Source of the DNA: Archaeoglobaceae archaeon
GTDB lineage: Archaea > Halobacteriota > Archaeoglobi > Archaeoglobales > Archaeoglobaceae
Reading direction: 5' to 3'
Length of the DNA: 21,924 nt
Assembly (NCBI GenBank): GCA_027066965.1
Contig: JAMOMT010000157.1
Location: forward strand, 1 to 21,924
Shown here one piece after another: positions 1-7,663 of the stretch (positions are counted from its first letter, which is position 1; every line of letters begins with the position of its first letter). The notes beneath the pieces are model-generated. The model did not search any database and was not told the origin of the DNA. It worked only from the letters and a program-made list of their open reading frames with translations. The translations under genes were made by a program, and so were the position numbers.

Positions 1-2
1 GT

Positions 3-1046
3 TCTATATCGGCTTTCATCGCCTTTACTACCGTACATTCGGCAGCTGCAAAAATCCACTTCGTGAAAGAACACTCTCCTCTGCTTCAGTTCTTGCTTTA
101 CTTCTCGATTCCCTTGCTTTTCGCGTACGCTTGGACGGTTAGTAGTGTTAGGCAGGATGGCAGTGGATCGAACTCTAAGAGCTTGGCACTCTCTTTAGCG
201 CTCTCTTTCGTCCTGTCTCTTGCGCTTCTGCTTACGGGAGTGGAAATCGCGCCTGTTATCCTGCCTTTAATGGCTCTCTCACTCTATGCAATCTTCAGAA
301 GTGGGGAGCTCCCTTCTCTTTTGATGTCGGCACTCGTGCTTATAGCATGTTTCTTCACCTTGCTTCCTGAGTTTGTGGCAATAGACTGTAGAATGAACAC
401 TGTCTTCAAGTTCTACGAGGTTTGCTGGCTGATGTTCTGCGTCCCCGGCTCCTTTGCTCTCGAATTTGCCTTGAGTGCTCTCAATTCCAGCAGTGATATC
501 CGCAGTGATGATGCAAGCCCCTCAAAACGTGGCAGGAAAGCCGTGTCTGTCCTTCTTATCCTTCTGTTCCTGACGACTCTCGCCTATCCTGCCATTGCTA
601 CTCCACAGAAGTGTAGCGTAGTGAGGTGCACTCTTGACGGAATGTCCTTCACTAAGGCGTTTGGAGAGTACGACGCGTTGCTGTGGGCTCAGAAACACGT
701 CAGAGGTGTAATAATGTCTGCTGCATACAACTGCTACACGTACGGTGGGCGATTTCCGGCGTTTACTGGTAACCCCGTCGTAGTTGGCTGGGCTTGTCAC
801 GAGGTTCAGTGGAGGGGGCATGGAAGGATGCTTGCTGAAAGAATGCTCGACGTGAAGCTGTTCTACACAGACCCGGTAAAGTACTGGAAAGTACTCAGGA
901 AGTACAACGTCAGCTACGTAGTTCTTGGATACGAGGAGAAAGTGGAGTTTAAAGCCAGGAGGAGCGAATTTCTGCCTCTGCTGGGGAAGATTCTGAAAGT
1001 AGCTTACGAGGACAGGAATGTCGTGATTTACAGGGTTTTGACTTGA
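3..1046 (+). CDS. DUF2298 (YYY-type) membrane protein, C-terminal part
   Basis: The reading frame is open to the left edge, so the 5' end is missing; the GTG at 63 is only an internal codon. Numbering from 63, the first ~180 residues are mostly hydrophobic with roughly five or six membrane segments, and the rest is a soluble tail. R110-M-N-T-V-F-K-F-Y in a loop, and the tail motifs YDALLWAQKHVRG, YGGRFPAFTGNP and VGWACHEVQWRG, match what I know of the archaeal/chloroflexal DUF2298 (YYY) family. That family is placed near GT-C glycosyltransferases, so a lipid-linked sugar transferase role is possible but unproven. The gene is convergent with mptA, 94 bp away. Family assignment is fairly sure; the reaction is unknown. 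Confidence 0.75.
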   Translation, partial: SISAFIAFTTVHSAAAKIHFVKEHSPLLQFLLYFSIPLLFAYAWTVSSVRQDGSGSNSKSLALSLALSFVLSLALLLTGVEIAPVILPLMALSLYAIFRSGELPSLLMSALVLIACFFTLLPEFVAIDCRMNTVFKFYEVCWLMFCVPGSFALEFALSALNSSSDIRSDDASPSKRGRKAVSVLLILLFLTTLAYPAIATPQKCSVVRCTLDGMSFTKAFGEYDALLWAQKHVRGVIMSAAYNCYTYGGRFPAFTGNPVVVGWACHEVQWRGHGRMLAERMLDVKLFYTDPVKYWKVLRKYNVSYVVLGYEEKVEFKARRSEFLPLLGKILKVAYEDRNVVIYRVLT

Positions 1047-1140
1047 ATTAATTAGTCTTTCAAAGCTGTTTTGAGTCTATAAATGAGAGTTTACAACTGA
1101 AAAAATTTTGTTAAACTCCAAATCCCCAATCATTAGGCAC

Positions 1141-2058
1141 TCAACCCAAAACTCGCCTCAACTCTCCAAGGCTTGCAGATATCTCGGCCATCACATTGTG
1201 CTGGTGTATGCTCTCCTCGTTCTCCTGCCTCAGAACAACTCTCGTTTCTGGTGGAGCGTTTTTCAGCGTTTCCACGCACTTCTCTGCCATCTTTCTGACG
1301 CTGTCCTCCACGAACAGTGGGTTTCTGTGGGCTCTCTCAACGACTTCGGCCTCGTCCTCTCTCTTCAGCAGCTCGTATATCTCACAACTCATGCCGGCTC
1401 TTGCAATCTCTATTAACCTCTCGAAGGACACTCTGTAATCTCTAAGTTGAATCCAAACTTCAGCCCTCCCTCTCTGGTTGTGGGTTGGCATGGTAATGCA
1501 CTTCAGAATTTTTTCTATTTCTTCTTCACCAAAGCCCTCCATCTTTAACCTCTCTTCGACTCTTGCTCTCATGAGTTCCTGAGCGCACGGACAGGCAGTT
1601 GTGCCCCACACCTCGACACCTATCCACGTCTCTCCCACTCCACTCCTGCAGGCCTTTGACGTTGCGAAAATTCTCACGACCTCCTGAGTCCTGTTGTTAC
1701 TAACCGGTGTCCTTTTTCTCATTATCAGTTCGGAACTCATCATTACTTCAGCCTGAGTTGCGTACTCATGTCTTTTCAGTAACTCTCTCGCTATGCTTTC
1801 TGTGAGTTCTTCTATCCACCTGACGGGCTTAAGGGTCAGTTTCTCCACGACCTCGTCTATCGCCTCAAAGTTTCTGCTCAGGTTAGCACCCTTCAGACTC
1901 TCATCCAAGTCGACGAAAACGTCGAAACTAGAAACCAGAACGACCGGCCTCTTCTCTCCTCTATCAACGAGAACGAGCTTTTTTATTTTCCTCGCCCCTA
2001 CCCTGTTAAGTCTGACGGGTATTTCTGGAAAACGCATCTGGATGTCCGGCAGATCCAT
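1141..2058 (-). CDS. mptA: GTP cyclohydrolase MptA (FolE2/COG1469 family)
   Basis: This enzyme converts GTP to 7,8-dihydroneopterin 2',3'-cyclic phosphate, the first step of archaeal tetrahydromethanopterin synthesis; methanopterin is the C1 carrier expected in Archaeoglobales. The 305-residue length fits the archaeal family. Visible signatures are C156-P-C158 in a TTACPCAQELM context and the T-H193-N-Q-R motif, which belong to the metal and substrate site of FolE2-type cyclohydrolases. The start is ATG at 2058, giving the typical N-terminus MDLPDIQ. The gene stands alone on the minus strand, divergent from the GalT-like gene across 129 bp that must hold both promoters. A bacterial-style FolE2 role is the only alternative; in an archaeon MptA is more likely. 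Confidence 0.9.
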   Translation of the reverse strand: MDLPDIQMRFPEIPVRLNRVGARKIKKLVLVDRGEKRPVVLVSSFDVFVDLDESLKGANLSRNFEAIDEVVEKLTLKPVRWIEELTESIARELLKRHEYATQAEVMMSSELIMRKRTPVSNNRTQEVVRIFATSKACRSGVGETWIGVEVWGTTACPCAQELMRARVEERLKMEGFGEEEIEKILKCITMPTHNQRGRAEVWIQLRDYRVSFERLIEIARAGMSCEIYELLKREDEAEVVERAHRNPLFVEDSVRKMAEKCVETLKNAPPETRVVLRQENEESIHQHNVMAEISASLGELRRVLG

Positions 2059-2187
2059 CGCTCAGCCTTGGTAGTTTAAACTTTTATTAGTTTCTGCTAT
2101 TTCTGCACCCTCTACAGTTTCCTTCGCTTTCTGGCTAGTTGGTCAACCGATCAGAAAAGCTTAACACGCTGGAGGACAAATAAACTC

Positions 2188-3222
2188 ATGCAATCAATCA
2201 CTTCTCTGCCCGAAATAGTTGCTGGAAAAGACCCAGAGTTCAGAGAGCTTTTTCACAGGATTTACTCTGTTAGAGTCTGCGTTGGTGAGCTCGTTCTACC
2301 AGAGGCGATAAGGAAGTGGGCTGAAAGCAGGTTTGGAAACTGCGAGAGACAAAAGATCGTAAGGGTTACGAACAAGTTGAGTGGAGAGAGCACATTATTC
2401 AACGAGCTTAGAGCTAAGAGACCGCTTGACGCGAAGAGCGAGGTGAGCCTCGAAGTTGAGGATTGTGCTTTCTGCGACCCGTTAAATAGAACTCCCTCAG
2501 ACGTTTTCGGTAGAGTAGAGGGTAGGCACTGCGTAACTGCGAGCAACATAGCGAAGTACGACTGCATGCATGCTGTGGTCATCTTCAAGGAGCACGATCC
2601 TCTCGTTTCGAGAAGCGACGTGATAGAGGACGTGTTTCTGGTGGCTGAGAGGTGGTTCGAGAAGGCGAACTCCCACGACGAAAAGTACAGATACCCTTTT
2701 TTCATGTGGAATTGCCTCTGGAGAGCCGGAGCGAGCATAATTCATGGTCACGCTCAGGCTCTGATTGCTGAAGAGCCGTACTCTCAGCCCAAACGCCTTT
2801 TAGAACTCAGAAGAGGGTATTCCAGAGCCCATGGATCTGAATACCTCGACGACGTGTACAGAATTCACGAAGGGCTTGGTCTCGGCTTTGACGTGGAAGG
2901 TGTTAGGGTTATAGCCTACCTAACTCCCGTCAAGGAGAAGGAGGTCGTCATGGTGTCGGAAGACCTCGTTAATATGGCTGAGCCTCTGGCTAGAGTTCTG
3001 AGGTGCTACTACTCTCTCGGGGTCATGAGCTTTAACGTGGCTGCTTACCTTCCACCTGTGGGAGAGAAGGACCTCGTGCTGCTCAGAGTCGTTGACAGAG
3101 GAAACATGGGGACGAAAACGGCTGACATAGGTGGAATGGAGCTTTACGCGGGAGTGTCTGTGGTCTCGAGCGACCCCTTCGTTTTGGCGGAGAAGTTGAG
3201 AAAACGTTTGGTGGAAGGTTAA
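2188..3222 (+). CDS. GalT-like HIT-superfamily nucleotidyltransferase or phosphorylase
   Basis: The 344-residue protein resembles galactose-1-phosphate uridylyltransferases. It has a zinc-type C93-A-F-C96 pair and the catalytic HxHxQ motif as H186-G-H188-A-Q190, preceded by a WRAGASIIHG strand; the second His would be the uridylylated nucleophile in GalT. GalT usually has HPH, so the Gly variant leaves the exact sugar phosphate and nucleotide open (UDP- or ADP-sugar exchange, or a related phosphorylase). No other Leloir gene is nearby to settle it. The start is ATG at 2188, with a GGAGGA ribosome site at 2171-2176. The gene is followed after 51 bp by the RecJ-like nuclease on the same strand. 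Confidence 0.7.
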   Translation: MQSITSLPEIVAGKDPEFRELFHRIYSVRVCVGELVLPEAIRKWAESRFGNCERQKIVRVTNKLSGESTLFNELRAKRPLDAKSEVSLEVEDCAFCDPLNRTPSDVFGRVEGRHCVTASNIAKYDCMHAVVIFKEHDPLVSRSDVIEDVFLVAERWFEKANSHDEKYRYPFFMWNCLWRAGASIIHGHAQALIAEEPYSQPKRLLELRRGYSRAHGSEYLDDVYRIHEGLGLGFDVEGVRVIAYLTPVKEKEVVMVSEDLVNMAEPLARVLRCYYSLGVMSFNVAAYLPPVGEKDLVLLRVVDRGNMGTKTADIGGMELYAGVSVVSSDPFVLAEKLRKRLVEG

Positions 3223-3273
3223 AAACTGGCAGGTAGGACAAAACTCTTTAGGCCTCAACGTGGAGTTGAATCC

Positions 3274-4713
3274 GTGGACTCGCGTGCTAACTCTCGAAGA
3301 GAAAAGATCGAGAAGTTCAGGCTGATGTGCAAGAAAGCTTACGAAATTGCTTCGAGGCTAAAGAGACAGGAAGAAGTTCTTGTCGTAACTCACGTTGATG
3401 CTGACGGTATAACTTCTGGGGCAATTGCCCTCACAGCCTTGAACAGGGCTGGAATCGAATGCGAGGTAAAGTTCGTAAAGCAGCTCGACGAGAAAACGGT
3501 AGAAGAGGCCGCCTCTTTCGGAAAGTTCGTGTGGTTCACCGACCTCGGAAGTGGACAGGTTGACCTTATAGAAAAGTACGGTATAGACTGCGTGATAACA
3601 GACCACCACGTCCCCCTTAAGAGGGTTACCTATCAGCTCAACCCCCACGACTTCGGAATTGATGGGAGTTACGAGTTCGGAGGAGCTCCATCTACTTATC
3701 TCGTCGCGAGACACATGGATAAGGAAAACAGGGACCTCTCATCTCTTGCCGTTGTTGGTTGTGTTGGCGACCTTCAGGATTCGAGGAGTGGAAGGCTCCT
3801 CTCCTTTAACAGACTCGTGCTGGGAGAGGGCTTGAAAGCAGGAGTTCTCGAAAAAACGAAGGATCTGAGGCTTTTCGGCAAGCAAACTAGACCGGTTTAC
3901 AAGATGCTTGAGTTTACGTTCGATCCCTTCCTTCCGGGACTGAGCGGAAATGAGGAGGGAGCTTTGAAGTTCATGAACTCTCTCGATGTGCCACCGAAGA
4001 AGGGAGATATCTGGAGGAGGTGGATAGACCTAGAAAACTCTGAAAAAGTCAGACTCACATCTGCCCTTGTTAGACTGCTGATGAGGAACGGATATCCATT
4101 CAGCTCTATAGAGAGGCTTGTTGGAGAGGTTTACATCCTTAAAAAGCAGCCTGAAGGAACTGAACTGAGAGACGCGATGGAGTTTTCAACTCTGTTGAAC
4201 GCAACTGCTAGGTATGGTTACGAGGAAGTGGGTCTCAATGTTTGCCTTGGCGTTTGTGACAGCTTGAGTGAACACATCTTTGAAAAAGCCTTCAGGAAAG
4301 CGAGAACTCTTCTACAAAACCACAGGAAAAACTTATCAGAGGGAATAAAGCTCGTTGACGAGCTCGGAATAGTTGAGCTTGAAAATGTCCAGTACTTCCA
4401 CGCCGAGGACAGAATACTCGACACGATAGTCGGGATAGTGGCTGGGATGTGTTTCTCGAAGGCCAACTTGAAGAAGCCAATAATAGCATTCGCCAACAGC
4501 GATGAGGGCGTTAAGGTGTCGGCAAGAGCTACCCAGAGGCTAGTCGAGCTTGGAGTAAACCTGTCTGAGGTCATGAGGGTTGCTGCCGAGAAAGTTGGGG
4601 GAAAGGGAGGAGGACACAGCATTGCTGCTGGAGCAACGATACCCAAAGGTTCTGAAATGGAGTTTCTGAGGATAGCTGATTTAATAGTGGGTAGACAGCT
4701 TGGCAGAGGCTGA
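3274..4713 (+). CDS. Archaeal RecJ-like DHH single-strand nuclease (GAN-type)
   Basis: This is a DHH/DHHA1 phosphoesterase of 479 residues. The metal motifs run in order: H40-V-D42-A-D44-G, T-D90-L-G, D110-H111-H112 and V-G-D166. The C-terminal DHHA1 glycine motif is G442-G-K-G-G-G-H448-S. Overall length and motif layout match the euryarchaeal GINS-associated nuclease (TK1252 type), which binds the GINS/CMG replisome and degrades ssDNA or RNA 5' to 3'; some relatives act on RNA or 3' ends. The start is GTG at 3274 with GGAG at 3262-3265. The gene may be cotranscribed with the upstream GalT-like gene. The nuclease family is sure; the precise replisome role is inferred by homology. Confidence 0.85.
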   Translation: MDSRANSRREKIEKFRLMCKKAYEIASRLKRQEEVLVVTHVDADGITSGAIALTALNRAGIECEVKFVKQLDEKTVEEAASFGKFVWFTDLGSGQVDLIEKYGIDCVITDHHVPLKRVTYQLNPHDFGIDGSYEFGGAPSTYLVARHMDKENRDLSSLAVVGCVGDLQDSRSGRLLSFNRLVLGEGLKAGVLEKTKDLRLFGKQTRPVYKMLEFTFDPFLPGLSGNEEGALKFMNSLDVPPKKGDIWRRWIDLENSEKVRLTSALVRLLMRNGYPFSSIERLVGEVYILKKQPEGTELRDAMEFSTLLNATARYGYEEVGLNVCLGVCDSLSEHIFEKAFRKARTLLQNHRKNLSEGIKLVDELGIVELENVQYFHAEDRILDTIVGIVAGMCFSKANLKKPIIAFANSDEGVKVSARATQRLVELGVNLSEVMRVAAEKVGGKGGGHSIAAGATIPKGSEMEFLRIADLIVGRQLGRG

Positions 4714-4745
4714 GAGGAGTTGATGCAACTTTCCAAAGCAAAGTG

Positions 4746-4753
4746 TTATATTT
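4746..4753 (+). promoter_or_regulatory. TATA box of the H/ACA RNA gene
   Basis: TTATATTT lies with its centre about 26 bp upstream of the first paired base of the RNA hairpin at 4775, the normal archaeal TATA-to-start distance. The preceding A-rich GCAAAG could serve as a BRE. No protein gene starts downstream on this strand, so the promoter makes sense only for the small RNA. Confidence 0.6.
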
Positions 4754-4774
4754 CGCTGTGTGAATAGTAATACA

Positions 4775-4836
4775 GGCTCCGCCCCTCACGCCCGGGTGAA
4801 AAGCATGATCCCGGGCCGGTTGGCGGAGCTACACTT
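4775..4836 (+). ncRNA. H/ACA box guide RNA, single hairpin with kink-loop
   Basis: The lower stem pairs 4775-4783 (GGCTCCGCC) with 4822-4830 (GGCGGAGCT): eight Watson-Crick pairs plus a terminal G-U. An internal loop follows, with CCTCAC (4784-4789) on the 5' side and CGGTT (4817-4821) on the 3' side. The upper stem is 7 bp (GCCCGGG 4790-4796 with CCCGGGC 4810-4816), closed by TGAAAAGCATGAT (4797-4809). That loop has two TGA elements able to form the tandem G-A pairs of a kink-loop, the L7Ae site. ACA (4831-4833) directly follows the lower stem, and the pocket-to-ACA distance is 14 nt, as archaeal H/ACA RNAs require. It would direct Cbf5-Nop10-Gar1-L7Ae to make pseudouridine. It sits in the gap between convergent genes, ending at the apgM stop, with its own TATA box. 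I did not search homologs. Confidence 0.85.
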
Positions 4837-5997
4837 TCAGATTTTGCCGAAGAGCAAGCTCATCAGCTTTATTCCGTCTATCCTGAACATCCCCTTTCTG
4901 CACTCTCTTTCGCTGAAAGTTTTAACGTCATCCTTTCTTCCTTTCTCGTCTCCGTAGAGTAAGAAGGGGACTGGCTCTGCGACGTGAGTTCTCTTAGCAA
5001 CCGGCGTTGGGTGATCTGGTAAAAGCATTATGGACGTTTCGTCGAGGTCTAGTCTGTCTAAGATGTAGCCTACGATCTTTTCGTCGTAAAGTTCTATTGC
5101 CTCCACCTTCAGTTCGTAATCTCCCTCGTGTCCCGCTTCATCTATTCCTTCTAAATGAAGAACAACGAAATTTTCTCTTTTCAGCGCCTTTAGAGCGGCC
5201 TTTGCCAGCCCCCTGTAGTTCGTATCCACGTAGCCCGTAACTCCCTCAACCTCAACGACATCCATTCCCAGTCCCCTGCCAATGCCCTGAAGCAGATCTA
5301 CTTCCGAAATCATCACACCCTTTGTTCCCCATGCATCCCTGAACTTCGGGAAGTCCGGAATTTTCCCTCCGCTCCATGGCCAGATCATGTTTGCTTTGTC
5401 TGTTACATCTGGTAATACCTTGTTCGACTTCTCCATTAACCTGACGAGCATTTCAGCGAGTTCCCCACCCCTTGGTAAGTACTCGTCTACCCTTTTTCCC
5501 GTTATGTCATGAGGAGGTGTTGTTCTAACTTTTCTCACTTCTTCCTCGCTGAAATTGTTTATCGCGAGTATATGCCTGTAAGACCTCCCGCAGTGGAACC
5601 TGATCGTTTCGCTGCCCAGTTCGGAGTTCAAAGCCTCTATAGCCTTTCTCGCATCCTCATCGCTAATCCTGTTTCCGCTGTAGTCTACCATTACTCCGTT
5701 CTCGACATAAACGAGGTTGCATCTGAACGCTATTTTCGCTTTAACTCCTCTCGCAAGTGCCTCTATCGGCCCTCTACCGGTGTAATACTTTCTGACGTCA
5801 ACTCCAAGAATTGTCAGGTTTGCCACATCGCTCCCTGGCTCGAAGCCGTCTGGGACGGTTTTGGCTATTCCGCACGCCCCTTCCTTAGCTAAAAAGTCCA
5901 TGTTGGGCGTGTCAGCATCTTCAAGAGGGGTTTTTCCAGTTTTCGGGTTCTTCCAGTCGGCCATGCCGTCGGGTATCAGCAACAGCTTTTTTCGCAT
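4837..5997 (-). CDS. apgM: 2,3-bisphosphoglycerate-independent phosphoglycerate mutase (ApgM)
   Basis: This is the archaeal cofactor-independent mutase interconverting 3- and 2-phosphoglycerate in glycolysis and gluconeogenesis; it belongs to the alkaline phosphatase superfamily. At 386 residues it is close to the usual ~400. Visible motifs are the metal Asp in I-P-D10-G, the phosphorylated Ser in G-S56-D-V-A-N, the late EGIDEAGHEGD metal segment and a C-terminal LPDHPTP. Relatives are sometimes mislabelled phosphonopyruvate decarboxylase. The start is ATG at 5997 with no Shine-Dalgarno before it, and a weak AT-rich box about 26 bp upstream suggests a leaderless mRNA. A tandem 11-bp repeat just upstream may be an activator site. 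Confidence 0.93.
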   Translation of the reverse strand: MRKKLLLIPDGMADWKNPKTGKTPLEDADTPNMDFLAKEGACGIAKTVPDGFEPGSDVANLTILGVDVRKYYTGRGPIEALARGVKAKIAFRCNLVYVENGVMVDYSGNRISDEDARKAIEALNSELGSETIRFHCGRSYRHILAINNFSEEEVRKVRTTPPHDITGKRVDEYLPRGGELAEMLVRLMEKSNKVLPDVTDKANMIWPWSGGKIPDFPKFRDAWGTKGVMISEVDLLQGIGRGLGMDVVEVEGVTGYVDTNYRGLAKAALKALKRENFVVLHLEGIDEAGHEGDYELKVEAIELYDEKIVGYILDRLDLDETSIMLLPDHPTPVAKRTHVAEPVPFLLYGDEKGRKDDVKTFSERECRKGMFRIDGIKLMSLLFGKI

Positions 5998-6030
5998 GGT
6001 AGGGTTATGGCGAGCGGGAAGATAATTCTT

Positions 6031-6053
6031 GAGGTTAACTTGGAGGTTAACTT
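6031..6053. repeat. Tandem direct repeat upstream of apgM
   Basis: GAGGTTAACTT occurs at 6031-6041 and again at 6043-6053, a 12-bp period close to one helical turn. Each copy contains GTTAAC. The pair lies between the ubiX stop and the apgM start. Relative to a leaderless apgM start at 5997 it covers about -34 to -56, just upstream of the weak TATA-like AAGAATTATC (6021-6030), where archaeal activators commonly bind. The repeat is seen; the regulatory role is inferred. Confidence 0.5.
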
Positions 6054-6063
6054 TGGACCTCAG

Positions 6064-6654
6064 CTACTCCAGTCCTTTCCACTCCTCAAGCTTCTCTCTC
6101 ACTATCTTTTCTATCTCGCCACCGAGCATAGCCAGGGCTCTCAAAACTGTGTACTCTACTATGTCCTCTACGCTCTTTGGCCTCGTGTAAAACGCTGGAA
6201 CGGGAGGCATCACCACTGCACCCATTTCGCTGAGGGTCAGGAGCGTTCTCAGGTGCCCCGAGTGAAGGGGTGTTTCTCTAACGAGTAGGATAAGCTTTCT
6301 CCCCTCCTTGAGTGTCACGTCCGCTGCCCTTGATATCAGGTTATTAGTTATTCCGTACGCTATGCTTGAAGCAGTTTTCATGCTGCAGGGAGCAATGATC
6401 ATTCCGTTATGGTAAAAGCTTCCGCTCGAAACGCTTGCTCCAAGATCTTTCTCATCGTAAACCTTCGAAGCCATTCTTTCTACTTCCTTCAGCTCGATTC
6501 CTTCGACTTTCATCGTCGTCTTAGCCGTTCGGGAAACTATCAGGTGGACTTCCGCGCCAATCTCTCTGAGAACTTGAAGAGTTCTGAGTCCGTACACCTG
6601 TCCAGAGGCACCGGTTATTCCAAGCACGACCCTAAAATTCACGCTCACACCCAC
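6064..6654 (-). CDS. ubiX: UbiX-family flavin prenyltransferase
   Basis: The protein joins dimethylallyl phosphate to FMN to make the prenylated flavin used by UbiD-type decarboxylases. The N-terminal RVVLGITGASGQVYG is the UbiX flavin-binding signature. Further family segments are an SxxA-type strand (LIVSRTAKTTM), IIAPCSMKTASSIAYG, and LLVRETPLHSGHLRTLLTLSEMGAVVMPP. At about 196 residues it has full family length. The frame stays open to a TTG at 6660. I prefer the GTG at 6654, since a TATA element centred near 6678 predicts a transcript start at about 6652; GTG at 6648 or 6642 are alternatives. No ubiD partner is in this window. It is transcribed toward apgM, 66 bp downstream. Confidence 0.92.
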   Translation of the reverse strand: MGVSVNFRVVLGITGASGQVYGLRTLQVLREIGAEVHLIVSRTAKTTMKVEGIELKEVERMASKVYDEKDLGASVSSGSFYHNGMIIAPCSMKTASSIAYGITNNLISRAADVTLKEGRKLILLVRETPLHSGHLRTLLTLSEMGAVVMPPVPAFYTRPKSVEDIVEYTVLRALAMLGGEIEKIVREKLEEWKGLE

Positions 6655-6673
6655 TACCAAATCCTCATAGCCC

Positions 6674-6683
6674 TTTTATATAA
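6674..6683. promoter_or_regulatory. Shared divergent TATA element for ubiX and birA
   Basis: TTTTATATAA reads as a TATA box on both strands. Its centre near 6678 is 25 bp before the birA GTG at 6703 and about 24-26 bp before the likely ubiX start on the other strand. Neither gene has a clear Shine-Dalgarno ahead of these starts, which fits leaderless transcripts. A perfect palindrome CGAATTCG (6691-6698) lies between the box and the birA start. Confidence 0.5.
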
Positions 6684-6702
6684 CTGTTGACGAATTCGAA
6701 TT

Positions 6703-7659
6703 GTGAGGCTCAAAATTTCGAGGGGTGAGACCTCCGTAGTGGTGTTTGAAGAGCTTAGAAAGTCCAAAAACGTGTCCGGGATGGACCTTGCAAAAAAAGC
6801 GGGTATTAGTAGAACAGCTGTTTGGAAGGCAATAGAGAAAATCAGAAACGCTGGTTATGGTATTGAGGCGAAGAAGGGAATCGGATACTCCCTTGTTTCA
6901 GAACCGGAAATTCCTGTTTACGAACTCGCTTCTACATGCTTTTCGAATGGCGTGGAGGAATTTTATTACTTCGACTCAATCGACTCTACAAACACTTTCC
7001 TCAAAAAGCTTGTGTCTGAAAGGACAGTTAGGGCTTTCGCCATAGCGGAGAGACAGACTTCTGGCAGAGGAAGGCTTGGCAGAAAGTGGCTCAGCGATAA
7101 AGGGGGGCTATACTTCTCTATGAGCCTCGACTCTTCTCTTTTCTCGCTGAGCGTCGAAGATATGCCAAAAGTAACTCTCTGTGCTGGAGTGGCTGTTTGC
7201 AGAGCGCTCGGAAAGTTCGCCGATGTTTACCTAAAGTGGCCAAACGACGTGATACTGAACGGCAGAAAGGTTAGTGGGATTCTGTGTGAGCTCGTTGGGG
7301 AGGCCGAAAGGCTCTGGGTTGTCGTGGGCGTTGGGGTGAATGTGAGTAACAGCGTCGAGCTCTCCATGGCGACGAGCCTGAGAGACGAAGGAGTAGATGT
7401 CAGTTTAAAGGATGTGAGCCTCGAAGTAGTCTCTACGCTCTTTGAGTACTTGGAATTGCTGCCAGAGGGTTGGGGTGAAGTGAGGAGAGAGTGGATGGAG
7501 CTAGCAAAACCGATGATGGGCAGAGAAGTAGAGGTAAATTCTGCCGGAGTTAGGTATGTAGGAGTTGCCTTGGGGATAGACGAGAAGGGCGCTCTCATTC
7601 TCGACACGGGAGAGAAAACGATAAGAGTCTTCTCCGGAGACTGCTTTTACGGGAGGTGA
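6703..7659 (+). CDS. birA: Biotin-protein ligase BirA with N-terminal helix-turn-helix
   Basis: The 318-residue protein activates biotin with ATP and transfers it to the lysine of biotin-carrier proteins. Residues 15-65 form a winged-helix DNA-binding domain (helix-turn-helix around 24-43, AKKAGISRTAVWKAIEK). The catalytic domain shows D91-S-I-D-S-T-N-T, the biotinyl-AMP loop G121-R-G-R-L-G-R-K-W, K178-W-P-N-D and K189-V-S-G-I-L; a small C-terminal domain follows. Having both HTH and ligase, it could repress biotin genes as E. coli BirA does. The GTG at 6703 appears leaderless. A GGGAGGTGA at its 3' end serves the next gene. Confidence 0.95.
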   Translation: MRLKISRGETSVVVFEELRKSKNVSGMDLAKKAGISRTAVWKAIEKIRNAGYGIEAKKGIGYSLVSEPEIPVYELASTCFSNGVEEFYYFDSIDSTNTFLKKLVSERTVRAFAIAERQTSGRGRLGRKWLSDKGGLYFSMSLDSSLFSLSVEDMPKVTLCAGVAVCRALGKFADVYLKWPNDVILNGRKVSGILCELVGEAERLWVVVGVGVNVSNSVELSMATSLRDEGVDVSLKDVSLEVVSTLFEYLELLPEGWGEVRREWMELAKPMMGREVEVNSAGVRYVGVALGIDEKGALILDTGEKTIRVFSGDCFYGR

Positions 7660-7663
7660 TAGC

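Noticed and set aside
4218..4736. A 172-codon minus-strand frame opposite the RecJ-like gene
   Set aside because: Ser/Pro/Thr-rich shadow translation of a conserved DHHA1 region on the other strand.
4774..4836. Reading the H/ACA element on the minus strand
   Set aside because: The opposite strand ends in TGT, not ACA, after the stem, and no TATA box lies at the right distance on that side.
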